NCBI RefSeq assembly: GCF_014595995.2
Contig: NZ_CP063989.1
Coordinates: 620,001-684,000, forward strand
DNA from: Actinomyces respiraculi
GTDB taxonomy: Bacteria; Actinomycetota; Actinomycetes; Actinomycetales; Actinomycetaceae
Direction of reading: 5' to 3'
Length of the DNA: 64,000 bases
Shown here: positions 34,872 through 46,109 of the stretch, one piece after another
Numbering within the stretch: the stretch's first letter is position 1
Layout of the letters: each line of letters opens with the position of its first letter
Program-made: the position numbers and the translations under genes
Notes under the pieces: generated by a model
What the model was told of the DNA's origin: nothing
Seen by the model: only the letters and a program-made list of their open reading frames with translations
Databases searched by the model: none

Positions 34872-36343
34872 CAACGCCCCCTCCCGTGCTCGCCGCCCTG
34901 GCCCTGGGCGAGCACCGCCTCCCACCGGGCGGGGAAGTCCGGCAGGGTCTTGGCGGTGCAGGCGACGTCGTCGAGGGTGGTGCCGGGCAGGGCGAGGCCG
35001 ATGAGCGCGGCGAAGGTCGCCATCCGGTGGTCGGCGTAGGCGTGCAGGAGGGCCGGGGCCAGGCGCTCGCCGTCGGGCAGGGCGTCGATCTCGATGCCGT
35101 CGGCGCGCTCGCGGGCGCTGGCCCCCAGGCGGCGGGCCTCGGCGACGAGGGCGGCCAGGCGGTTGGTCTCGTGCCCGCGCAGGTGCGCGATGCCGGTGAG
35201 GCGGGAGGCGTGCCCCTGGGCTGAGGCGAGGACGGCCAGGGCGGCGACGGTGGGGGCGAGCTCCCCGACGGCGGACAGGTCCGCGTCGATCCCGTTGAGT
35301 CGGCCGGTGCCGCGGCAGGTCAGGCGCAGGGTGCCGACGCCGTCGGGCTCGGTGGTCACGATGCCACCCAGGCGGGGCAGGAGCTCGCGCCAGGCGTCTC
35401 CCGCCTGGGTTGTCGCCATCGGCCAGGCCGGGACGGTGACGCGCCCGCCCGCGACGAGGGCGGCTGCCAGGAAGGGCCCGGCGTTGGACAGGTCCGGCTC
35501 GATCGTCACCCGTCCGCCGCGGGGGCGGCCGGGGTGGACCCGCCAGGTGCGTTGGCCGTCGCCGTCCTCGGGGGAGGGCTCGTCGACGGCGATGCCCCGC
35601 TCGCGCAGGCAGGCCACGCTCATACCGACGTGCGGCAGGGAGGGGACCGGGCCGCTGGGGGTGACGGCGAGGCCGCCGGGCAGCAGGGGGCCGGTGAGCA
35701 GCAGCGCGGAGAGGAACTGCGAGGAGGACGAGGCGTCGAGGCTTGCCGTGGTGGGTTGTGAGCCGCCCGCGCGTCCGTCTGTTGAGTTGTTCGCGCGGCC
35801 GTCCGTGGGACCGGCCGGTGGGGTCAGGTGCACGGGCAGGAAGCCGGGCCTGCCCAGCCAGCTCACGCCGACGCCGAGGGCTGCCAGCGCTGCCATGAGG
35901 GGGCCCAGCAGGCGCAGGCGGGCGCCCTCGTCGCCGTCGAGGACGACCGGGGCGTCGGCCAGCAGCACGAGCGGCGGGATGAAGCGCATGACGGTCCCGG
36001 CCAGCCCACAGTCAATGTGTCCGGCGCCGTCAGGGCCGGTGTCCACGGGTAGCGGCAGGGGAGCGGGCGTCACGTGCAGACGGGAGGCGTCGCCGTCGGC
36101 CTCGGTGAAGCGGGCACCAAGGACGGTCAGAGCCGCGCGCATGAGCGCGGTGTCGCGTGAGCGCAGGACGCCCGCCAGGGTGGTGGGGGCGTCTCCAAGG
36201 GCGGCGAGCAGCAGGGCGCGGGCGGTCAGCGACTTCGAGCCGGGCAGGGTGACGACGGCGTCGAGGGGGCCGGTGGCCGCGGGTGCGGCCCAGGGGGCGG
36301 CGGTAGCGAGGGCGCTGTGGTCGTCCTTGCTGGTCACGGGCAC
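34871..36343 (-). CDS. aroA: 3-phosphoshikimate 1-carboxyvinyltransferase (EPSP synthase)
   Basis: A 490-residue shikimate-pathway enzyme joining PEP to shikimate-3-phosphate. Key motifs are VTLPGSKSLTARALLLAALG, CGLAGTVMRF, the SSQF site and HLRGHETNRLAAL, with YADHRMATFAALIGLA near the C-terminus. It is longer than typical 430-450-residue enzymes, partly because residues 176-205 hold a low-complexity insert with a doubled TDGRA just before SSQF. It heads the aroA-rsgA-GNAT cluster. Confidence 0.95.
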   Translation of the reverse strand: MPVTSKDDHSALATAAPWAAPAATGPLDAVVTLPGSKSLTARALLLAALGDAPTTLAGVLRSRDTALMRAALTVLGARFTEADGDASRLHVTPAPLPLPVDTGPDGAGHIDCGLAGTVMRFIPPLVLLADAPVVLDGDEGARLRLLGPLMAALAALGVGVSWLGRPGFLPVHLTPPAGPTDGRANNSTDGRAGGSQPTTASLDASSSSQFLSALLLTGPLLPGGLAVTPSGPVPSLPHVGMSVACLRERGIAVDEPSPEDGDGQRTWRVHPGRPRGGRVTIEPDLSNAGPFLAAALVAGGRVTVPAWPMATTQAGDAWRELLPRLGGIVTTEPDGVGTLRLTCRGTGRLNGIDADLSAVGELAPTVAALAVLASAQGHASRLTGIAHLRGHETNRLAALVAEARRLGASARERADGIEIDALPDGERLAPALLHAYADHRMATFAALIGLALPGTTLDDVACTAKTLPDFPARWEAVLAQGQGGEHGRGR

Positions 36344-36348
36344 CCCAC

Positions 36349-38574
<2,226 letters not shown>

Positions 38575-38672
38575 GGGCGGCTCCTCAGAAGGGGTGCGGG
38601 CGCTACCCGGTCAGCCTATCGGTTGGGGCCGACGCCTTCCCGGTATCCGGATGCCCTTCGTCCGGCTTCCTG

Positions 38673-39080
38673 TCACCTGGTTCGCAGGTGCCCGCCGACC
38701 GCGAGCGCCAGCCCCGCCCCCAGCGCCGCGCCGCGCGCCAGGGCGCTGACGTGCCGGGCTCGCTCCTCGGCGTCCGCGGCCAGCCACACGGGTGCGTTGG
38801 CGAGGGTGACCGGCATGTTGAGCCCGGCCAGCACGAGGGCGCAGGCCCGCGGGGCGATGCCGACCGCCAGGCCCAGGCCCGCCACCGCACTGACAGTGCC
38901 CATGGCCCGGCTGCCCGGGCGCAGGAGGTCGTCGGGCGGGCCCGGCAGGCCGACGCCGGCGAGCGGCTCGTAGGCCCGCTGGACACGCGCGACGTGGTCG
39001 TCGGGCCGCAGGAGGGCGTCGACCCCGTCCACGACGAAGGGGACGGCGAGCAGGAGGCGGGCGGCGGGCAGCAGGTTCAT
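38673..39080 (-). CDS. DoxX family membrane protein
   Basis: A 135-residue membrane protein with about four spans. The N-terminus (MNLLPAARLLLAVPFVVDGV) and the following GLAVGIAPRACALVLAGLN region match the DoxX-like pattern. DoxX proteins are linked to thiol and redox stress in actinobacteria; their biochemical role is unclear. The ATG at 39080 is chosen; longer upstream frames are GC-rich shadows. It is divergent from sigH, a mycothiol-type redox sigma factor, which fits a redox context. Confidence 0.72.
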   Translation of the reverse strand: MNLLPAARLLLAVPFVVDGVDALLRPDDHVARVQRAYEPLAGVGLPGPPDDLLRPGSRAMGTVSAVAGLGLAVGIAPRACALVLAGLNMPVTLANAPVWLAADAEERARHVSALARGAALGAGLALAVGGHLRTR

Positions 39081-39325
39081 GACGTCATCCTCCCGCACGC
39101 CGCCGACGGCGACGGCACTGCCCGACGGCGGCGCCCGTGCCGCCCGCCCCGCTGCCCGCCTCGCCGTCGGGAACAAGGCCGCACGCGTACGTGTTGGCCC
39201 GGGTGATGACTGCACACACCCTGGCCCCGGCCCGCGAGGAGACCGCGACGCGCCCCTTCGCCCCCGTGGCCCTCGTCCCGGCGGAGGAGCCTGCCCGCCC
39301 CCTGGGTGGACTAGGCTCGTGGGCG

Positions 39326-40014
<689 letters not shown>

Positions 40015-40015
<1 letters not shown>

Positions 40016-40371
40016 TGGGAACCGACGTCGGCGCGGCCTGCTCCTGCGCGGAGGCTCGCGCCCACCTCGAGGCCTTCCTCGACCACGAGTGCGACGGGGA
40101 CCTGTCCTCGCGCCTGGCCCGGCACGTGGCCGACTGCGAGCACTGCTCGCGCCTGGCTGACGCCGAGAACCACCTGCGTGAGATCCTGCGCTCGTGCTGC
40201 GCCGAGCAGGCCCCGCCTGAGCTGCGTGAGCGGGTCATCGGGCGTCTGTCTGTCCTGCGGGCGAGGACGGCGACCTCCTCGACAACCGTCGTCACTGACT
40301 CCACGACTGTTCTCAGCAACGGGACGACGGTGCGCAGCCGAACCGTGCGTGTCGCCCGCTCGCAGTTGTGA
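40015..40371 (+). CDS. rsrA: Mycothiol-system anti-sigma factor RsrA
   Basis: A 118-residue zinc-binding anti-sigma factor. The ZAS signature His37-x3-Cys41-x2-Cys44 lies in HVADCEHCSR, with further cysteines at positions 9 and 11 and a Cys pair near residue 60. Under oxidation such proteins form disulfides, lose zinc and release SigH. The C-terminal 40 residues are Ser/Thr-rich and look disordered. It is coupled to sigH by an overlapping TGATG. Confidence 0.9.
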
Positions 40372-40396
40372 TGTCTCAGGACGTCGGTGTGGTGTC

Positions 40397-40470
40397 TCAG
40401 GGCATTGGTGATAGTTCTGTGTCAGGGCATTGGTGACACTTCGGGTGTTTGTGGGGGTGACACTTCGGGT
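40397..40470. repeat. Two pairs of short direct repeats downstream of rsrA
   Basis: TCAGGGCATTGGTGA occurs at 40397-40411 and 40422-40436 (25-bp step), and GGTGACACTTCGGGT at 40432-40446 and 40456-40470 (24-bp step). They start about 25 bp after the rsrA stop. No function is evident. Confidence 0.8.
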
Positions 40471-40737
40471 TGGTGTCGGGGGGTCTCCTCCGGCCGGCCG
40501 GCCGGCCACCGGGCCCGTGGCAGTTGCCGGCCTTCAGGCCCTGGTGCTGCCGCCAGCTCGTTGTCCCACGGGTGTGGATGGGCCCGGGCCGCCGGTGGCA
40601 CGCCGCTGGTGACCACACTGCGAACACGGGCGTCAGCTCCCCGGCGGCACCCCGGCTCATGGCCTGATGTCATGGTCTTCGGGGCAGGGGCCTGGACGGC
40701 GCGCGCCGAGCCCGTCCGCCTCGTTCCTCAGCCTTCC

Positions 40738-41017
40738 ATCTCGTCCCTCGGCCCTCGGTCTCGTCCCTCTACCTTCCATCTCGTTCGTTCACGGAACGAG
40801 ATGGACGTGTGCGGAACGAGATCGACGTACGAGAAGCGAGATCAAGACCTGGACAACGAGATCGACGTGCCAGGAACGAGCCTCAGCCCTCCATCTCGTC
40901 CCTCTACCTTCCATCTCGTTCGTCGGTCTTCCATCTCGTTCGTTCACGCAACGAGATCAACGTGTGAGGAACGAGATCGACGTGCGAGGGACGAGATCAA
41001 GACCTGGGCAACGAGAT
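40738..41017. repeat. Iteron-like array of ATCTCGT/ACGAGAT boxes on a 20-bp period
   Basis: Boxes ATCTCGT (one GTCTCGT) start at 40738, 40758 and 40778. Inverted boxes ACGAGAT (one GCGAGAT, one truncated to ACGAG) start at 40796, 40816, 40836, 40856 and 40876. The pattern repeats: ATCTCGT at 40893, 40913 and 40933, then ACGAGAT at 40951, 40971, 40991 and 41011. Every same-orientation step is exactly 20 bp. The first turning point is an 11-bp perfect stem, CCATCTCGTTC and its complement (40776-40786 and 40794-40804). The array is two copies of a block of about 150 bp. It is not a CRISPR, because the spacers are only about 13 bp and partly conserved. Confidence 0.95.
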
Positions 41018-41121
41018 CGACGCCGGTCCTCGTCGGGTCCTCCGGGCGCCGCGACCAGACACGCCCATCCTGGCGCGTGCTCGTGGCCCCTCGGCGGGCG
41101 CACGGCGCGCCTCCACCCTCC

Positions 41122-41188
41122 AACTCCTCGGTCTGCTCTCGAAAGTACGGCACAACACCGTATGTTCGAGAGAGCAAACCGAGGAGTT
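41122..41188. repeat. Long imperfect inverted repeat
   Basis: The left arm 41122-41150 begins AACTCCTCGGTCTGCTCTCG. The right arm 41158-41188 is its near-complement, with one substitution, a 2-nt bulge and a short internal mismatch. The loop is CACAACA. A stem of about 29 bp is far longer than a normal terminator and no U-tract follows. It lies 140 bp upstream of bL37 and could be a small palindromic element or a processing site. Confidence 0.85.
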
Positions 41189-41327
41189 CGAGACCGGGCG
41201 GGGCTGAGGCCGCTGGTGGTCGTGACCCGTGCAACCCGGTGCCAGGTGGATTCGCCGTCGCCGGGTGTGCGAGGATGGCGCGTGTTCAGTGCCCCGTCTG
41301 GGGCAGTCCAGACATGAGGAGGCCATG

Positions 41328-41402
41328 ATGAGCAAGCGCGGTCGTAAGCGTCGCAGCCGTGCCAAGTCCGGCGCGAACCACGGCAAGCGCCCCAACGCCT
41401 GA
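41328..41402 (+). CDS. 50S ribosomal protein bL37
   Basis: A 24-residue, extremely basic peptide starting MSKRGRKRRSRAK and ending ANHGKRPNA. This matches the actinobacteria-specific ribosomal protein bL37, whose mycobacterial form ends in the same ANHGKRPNA. The ATG at 41328 is preferred over the ATG at 41325 because GAGGAGG at 41316-41322 gives 5-nt spacing. The gene is monocistronic, with a large repeat-filled region upstream and a strong hairpin downstream. Confidence 0.9.
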   Translation: MSKRGRKRRSRAKSGANHGKRPNA

Positions 41403-41472
41403 GCCGGGTCCGCCACACCGGTGGGTCCGAGCCGACTGAGTGTCGGCGTCAATCAGCCGGAGCGCACCAGCA

Positions 41473-41511
41473 CGGGCGGCCGACTACCCTTCACGGGTGG
41501 TCGGCCGCCCG
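41473..41511. terminator. Strong hairpin between bL37 and the converging SGNH gene
   Basis: CGGGCGGCCGACTACCC (41473-41489) pairs with 41495-41511 over 17 bp, with one G-U wobble on one strand and a TTCAC loop. The stem is long and GC-rich and sits midway between convergent genes, as expected of a bidirectional actinobacterial terminator. No U-tract is present. Confidence 0.7.
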
Positions 41512-41559
41512 ACGTTCCGGGGCTGAGCTGCGCCTGTCACCCGGCTGAGAGGTGCCGAG

Positions 41560-42150
41560 TCAGTCGGTGGGCTGGTCGACGCCGAGCCACTCGTACCAGC
41601 CGCGGTGCAGCACCAGCCACGCCAACAGGCCGTAACCCGCCTGCCCCGGGTGACGCCCGTCGTGACGCTGGACGTCCGCCGCCCACTGATCGTGGTGGCG
41701 CAGCGACTCGAAGGTCTCGACGAAAGGGATGCCGCGCCGCGAACACACCTCGCCCAGCGCGTGCGACAGGGCCGCCGTCGCGTCCGGCGCGGCGTGCCAC
41801 AGCGGGGGAGGCCCCACCACCAGGCAGCTGCGGTGCTCGCTGGCCGCCTTGTCGAGAATGTTGGCCAGTGCCAGGCGGCTGCGCGCTGCCGACACCCCGG
41901 CGACGACGTCGGCCACCCCCACCCCGATGACCAGGCGGTTGATGCCCGGGTGGACGGAGCGGCGCGCCGCCTCCGGCCCCCAGCGCTCGGCGAGCTGGGC
42001 GGTCGTCTCGCCCGGGACGGCGAGCGTCGTCGCGAGCGCGTCGAGACCCCGGGTACGGGCCATGACGCGACCCGTCCAGCCCAAGGCCCGGGCGTCTCCG
42101 TAGCCCGCGACGAGCTCGTCACCGACGAAGTGGATACGTGTCTGCTCCAC
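41560..42150 (-). CDS. SGNH/GDSL-fold protein with Glu in place of the catalytic Ser
   Basis: A 196-residue protein starting at GTG 42150. The N-terminal block FVGDELVAGYGDARALGW aligns with block I of GDSL hydrolases (GDSLTAGYGD), but the nucleophile Ser is Glu12. GVGVADVV corresponds to block III, although the usual Gly-x-Asn-Asp is altered. The C-terminal DGRHPGQAGYG retains the Asp-x-x-His pair. The fold is therefore clear while classical ester hydrolysis is doubtful. Function is unknown. It converges on bL37 and follows kgd by about 155 nt on the same strand. Confidence 0.75.
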   Translation of the reverse strand: MEQTRIHFVGDELVAGYGDARALGWTGRVMARTRGLDALATTLAVPGETTAQLAERWGPEAARRSVHPGINRLVIGVGVADVVAGVSAARSRLALANILDKAASEHRSCLVVGPPPLWHAAPDATAALSHALGEVCSRRGIPFVETFESLRHHDQWAADVQRHDGRHPGQAGYGLLAWLVLHRGWYEWLGVDQPTD

Positions 42151-42305
42151 GTGCGCCTCCCTGTGCCCTGGCCTGCTCACACCTGCCCGTAAGACGCTAC
42201 CGTCTCACGGCCGCTTCGTGCGCCCGCCGGGCCGGAGGGCGCGATGCCCGCCGGGCCGAGGGGCGCGACGGGCATCTGGCTGAGGCGCCCGGCGTTCACC
42301 GTGGC

Positions 42306-45300
42306 TCAGCGGCCGAAGGCTTCGGCGAACAGCACCTCCTGCTGGTGGCGGTAGGCCCCCAGGGAGCCCATCGCCGGAGAGGCCGAGGCCGGCGGCGAGA
42401 CCAGGCGCAGGCGGCGCCCACCGAAGGCGTCATCGGGCAGGTTGAGGCGCAGGTGCGGCCACACCCCCTGGTTGCCCGGCTCGTCCTGCACCCACACGAG
42501 CTCGGCGCCGTCGAAGGTCGACAGCACCCGCTCCAGCTCCTCGACCGGCAGCGGGTAGAGCTGCTCGAGGCGGATGATCGCCGTACGGGTGTCTCCCAGG
42601 CGCTTGCGCTCAGCGGCGAGCGCGTAGTACGCCCGCCCCGAGCACAGCAGCACCCGGTCCACGCCGGCGCCCGAGGCCAGCGCCGGGTCCGTCTCGCCGA
42701 TGACCGGGATGAAGGCGCCCCTGGTGAAGTCCTCCACCTTGCTCGTCGCGGCCGGCAGGCGCAGCAGCTGCTTGGGTGTGAACACGATCAGCGGGCGGCG
42801 CGGGCGCTGGAAGGCCTGCCCGCGCAGCAGGTGGAAATGGTTCGCCGGCGTCGAGGGCATGGCCACGCGCATGTTGTCCTGCGCGCACATCTGCAGGTAG
42901 CGCTCCACCCGGGCCGAGGAGTGGTCCGGTCCCTGCCCCTCCTGGCCGTGCGGCAGGAGCATCACCAATCCGGAGCGCTGCCCCCACTTCTGGGCCGCCG
43001 AGGTCACGTACTCGTCGATGACCGACTGCGCGCCGTTGGCGAAGTCACCGAACTGCGCCTCCCAGAGCGTCAGCCCCTCCGGACGCTCCACCGCGTAACC
43101 GTACTCGAAGGCCAGGGCCGCGTACTCGCTCAGCAGCGAGTCGTAGATCTCCAGCTTGGCCTGGTCCGGGGTGAGGAAGGACAGGGGCGTCCACTCCGCG
43201 CCCGAGGACTGGTCGTGCAGGACCGCGTGGCGCTGAGCGAAGGTCGCCCGGCGGGCGTCCTCACCCACGAAGCGCACCGGCACGCCCTCCATGAGCAGCG
43301 AGCCGAGGGCGATGAGCTCGCCCAGCCCCCAGTCGATCCCGCCCTCGCGCGAGGCCTTGCGACGCTTGTCCAGCATCGCGCGCAGTTTGGGGTGCACCTC
43401 GAAGCCCGGCGGGAAGGCCGTCTGGGAGTCGCCCACACGTTCGACCACCTCGCGCGTGACCGCGCTCGTCCAGCCGAGCATCATGCCGGCGCCCGGCTGC
43501 TGGGCGGCCGGCATCTCCAGCTGGTTGCGCTCGCGGCCCACCACCGTCGGGTCCGACAGGGAGGTCGCGGCCGCCTCCTCCTCCGCCCGGATGGCCGCCT
43601 CGGCGCCGTGCGCCGCCCGCGTCTCGGCGAAGATCCGCTCGAGCTCCTGGTGGAAGCCGTGCTCGAGGGCCTGCGCGTCCTCGGAGGAGATGTCCCCGCG
43701 GCCCACAAGGGCCGAGACGTAGACCGCCCGGGTGGAGGGCAGGGAGTCGATGAGTCGGTACATCACCGGCTGGGTCATCGAGGGGTCGTCGCCCTCGTTG
43801 TGGCCCCGACGCCGGTAGCAGATGAGGTCGATGATGACGTCCTTGTGGAAGGTCGCCCGGTACTCATAGGCCCGCAGGGCGGCCCGCGCCACCGTCTCGG
43901 GGTCGTCGGCGTTGACGTGGAAGATCGGCACTTGCAGGCCCTTGGCCAGGTCCGTGGCGTAGGTGGTCGAGCGGGCCGAGGCGGCGCCGGTGGTGAAGCC
44001 GATCTGGTTGTTGACGATGACGTGGACCGTGCCTCCCGTGCGGTAGGCGGGCAGCTGGCTCATGTTGAGCGTCTCGTAGACCACGCCCTGGCCCGCGAAG
44101 GCGGCGTCGCCGTGCACGAGCACCGGCATGACCGTGTAGCCACGCTCGCCCAGGGCGATGCGGTCCTGCTTGGCGCGCACGATGCCTTCGACGACGCCGT
44201 CGACCGTCTCCAGGTGGGAGGGGTTGGCGGCCAGGGAGACCCGGGTGGTCACGCCGTCGGTGCCGGTGAAGACGCCCGCGGTGCCCAGGTGGTACTTCAC
44301 GTCGCCCGTCGAGGCGCCCTCAATGAGGCTGTTGCCGTCGAACTCGTCGAAGACCTGCCCGTAGGACTTGCCCGCGATGTTCGTCAGGACGTTGAGGCGG
44401 CCCCGGTGGGCCATGCCGATGACCACCTCGTCCAGGCCGTCGTGGGCCGCGTGGTCCAGCAGGCGGTCGAGCAGCACGATGAGGGACTCCCCGCCCTCGA
44501 GGCTGAAGCGCTTCTGGCCCACGTACTTGGTCTGCAGGAAGGTCTCGAAGGCCTCGGCCTGCTGGAGCTTGGTGAGGATCCGACGGCGCTCACCGCCACT
44601 GATCACCGTCCAACTGCTCTCGAGGCGCTCCTGCCACCAGTGGCGCTGCGCCGGGTCCTGAATGTGCATGTACTCCAGGCCCACCGTGCGGCAGTAGGCC
44701 TCGCGCAGCCGGTTGAGGATCTCGCGCAGGGTCGCCCGTTCGGTGCCGCCCAGTCCGTCGGTGGGGAAGGTGCGGTCCAGGTCCCACAGGGTCAGGCCGT
44801 AGGTCGCCGGGTCGAGGTCCGGGTGACGACGTGAGCGGTAGGCCAGCGGGTCGGTGTCCGCGGCGAGGTGTCCGCGCTGACGGAAGGCGTGGATGAGCTG
44901 GGCCACGCGCGCCGGCTTGCCGGTCTCGACCTCGGGGTCGTAGTCGGCGTCCTGCTCCCAGCGGATGGGGGCGTGCGGCACGCGCAGGGACTCGAAGGCG
45001 CGCTCCCAGAAGCCGTCCAGGCCCAGAAGCTTGGTCTCCAGCAGCCGCAGGAACTCGCCCGACATCGCGCCCTGGATGACCCGGTGGTCGTAGGTGGAGG
45101 TCAGGGTCAGGACCTTGCCGATCCCGTGGCGCGCGAGCGTCTCATGGCTGGCTCCGGCGAAGGCTGCGGGCAGGGCCAGGGAGCCGACGCCGATGATCGC
45201 CCCCTGGCCCGGCATGAGCCGGGGCACCGAGTGCAGGGTGCCGAGGGTTCCCGGGTTGGTCAGGGTCAGGGTCGTGCCGGTCATGTCCTCGACGGTGAGG

Positions 45301-46109
45301 GCACCCTCGCGCGCACGGCGCACGACGTCGTCGGTGGCGGCCACGAAGCCCGCCAGGTCCATGAGGTCCGCATGATTCACGCAGGGCACGAGCAGGCGGC
45401 GTGTGCCACCCGGAGCGGCCACGTCCACCGCCATGCCCAGCCCCACGTGGGCGGGCTGGATGAGCAGGGGGCGGCCGGCGTCGTCGGTGCCGTAGGCCGC
45501 GTTCATGGCGGGCATCTCCACCAGGGCTTCGACGACGGCCCAACCGACCAGGTGCGTGAAGGAGACGCGTCCGCCGCGCGTGCGCGCCAGGTGCGTGTTG
45601 ATGATCGCCCGGTTCTCGATGAGCACCTTGGCGGGTACCGCGCGCGCTGAGGTTGCTGTCGGGACCGACAGGGACTCCTCCATGTTCTTGGCGGTGCGCA
45701 CCGCCGCGCCCTTGAGGCGTGTGCCCGAGGCCTCGGCGGGCTCGGCGGGGGAGTGGGTGTGCTCCTGGCCGGACCGGTGGGCGTAGGGGGAGGTCGGAGG
45801 GGCGACGTCGGAGGGCGGGGCCGGGGGCAGGTCGGAGCGGGTGACGTCCTGGACGGTGCTCACCGGAGCGGTGCCGCTCGCGGTACTGCTGGCGGTGCTG
45901 CCCGTCTGGGTCCGACCGGCGCTGGGGGCGCCACCTGAGCGGGCCTCGGTTTCGAAGAGCGAGCGCCACTGCTCGGAGACTGAGGACGGGTCTTGCCGCC
46001 AGGCGTCGCGCTTCTCCTCAACCATCCACTCGTTGGGGCCGAAGTCCTGGGCGGCACCGGTGCCGCTCCGGCCGCTCGCGTCTGCAAGACGGCCGTCGTG
46101 GGTCGTCAC
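42306..46109 (-). CDS. kgd: Multifunctional 2-oxoglutarate metabolism enzyme Kgd (SucA)
   Basis: A 1267-residue fusion of an E2-like acyltransferase and an E1 decarboxylase, typical of actinobacteria. A short N-terminal segment (FGPNEWMVEEKRDAW) and a disordered Ser/Thr/Pro linker lead to the acyltransferase core with TYDHRVIQGAMSGEFLRLLE. The thiamine-diphosphate E1 part follows: GMAHRGRLNVL, HGDAAFAGQGVVYETLNMSQ and CYRRRGHNEGDDPSMTQP. It converts 2-oxoglutarate to succinic semialdehyde or, with E2/E3 partners, to succinyl-CoA. The start is GTG at 46109, preceded by GAGGAAGGA. It uses the product of Icd, encoded nearby. Confidence 0.95.
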   Translation of the reverse strand: MTTHDGRLADASGRSGTGAAQDFGPNEWMVEEKRDAWRQDPSSVSEQWRSLFETEARSGGAPSAGRTQTGSTASSTASGTAPVSTVQDVTRSDLPPAPPSDVAPPTSPYAHRSGQEHTHSPAEPAEASGTRLKGAAVRTAKNMEESLSVPTATSARAVPAKVLIENRAIINTHLARTRGGRVSFTHLVGWAVVEALVEMPAMNAAYGTDDAGRPLLIQPAHVGLGMAVDVAAPGGTRRLLVPCVNHADLMDLAGFVAATDDVVRRAREGALTVEDMTGTTLTLTNPGTLGTLHSVPRLMPGQGAIIGVGSLALPAAFAGASHETLARHGIGKVLTLTSTYDHRVIQGAMSGEFLRLLETKLLGLDGFWERAFESLRVPHAPIRWEQDADYDPEVETGKPARVAQLIHAFRQRGHLAADTDPLAYRSRRHPDLDPATYGLTLWDLDRTFPTDGLGGTERATLREILNRLREAYCRTVGLEYMHIQDPAQRHWWQERLESSWTVISGGERRRILTKLQQAEAFETFLQTKYVGQKRFSLEGGESLIVLLDRLLDHAAHDGLDEVVIGMAHRGRLNVLTNIAGKSYGQVFDEFDGNSLIEGASTGDVKYHLGTAGVFTGTDGVTTRVSLAANPSHLETVDGVVEGIVRAKQDRIALGERGYTVMPVLVHGDAAFAGQGVVYETLNMSQLPAYRTGGTVHVIVNNQIGFTTGAASARSTTYATDLAKGLQVPIFHVNADDPETVARAALRAYEYRATFHKDVIIDLICYRRRGHNEGDDPSMTQPVMYRLIDSLPSTRAVYVSALVGRGDISSEDAQALEHGFHQELERIFAETRAAHGAEAAIRAEEEAAATSLSDPTVVGRERNQLEMPAAQQPGAGMMLGWTSAVTREVVERVGDSQTAFPPGFEVHPKLRAMLDKRRKASREGGIDWGLGELIALGSLLMEGVPVRFVGEDARRATFAQRHAVLHDQSSGAEWTPLSFLTPDQAKLEIYDSLLSEYAALAFEYGYAVERPEGLTLWEAQFGDFANGAQSVIDEYVTSAAQKWGQRSGLVMLLPHGQEGQGPDHSSARVERYLQMCAQDNMRVAMPSTPANHFHLLRGQAFQRPRRPLIVFTPKQLLRLPAATSKVEDFTRGAFIPVIGETDPALASGAGVDRVLLCSGRAYYALAAERKRLGDTRTAIIRLEQLYPLPVEELERVLSTFDGAELVWVQDEPGNQGVWPHLRLNLPDDAFGGRRLRLVSPPASASPAMGSLGAYRHQQEVLFAEAFGR

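Noticed and set aside
40738..41017. CRISPR array
   Set aside because: Repeat boxes are only 7-8 bp, occur in both orientations and are separated by about 13 bp of partly conserved sequence; no cas genes are present.
40387..41328. Protein gene spanning the iteron region
   Set aside because: The 313-codon frame is open only because the repeats lack stops; the 20-bp period is not a multiple of three and the translation is unlike any protein.
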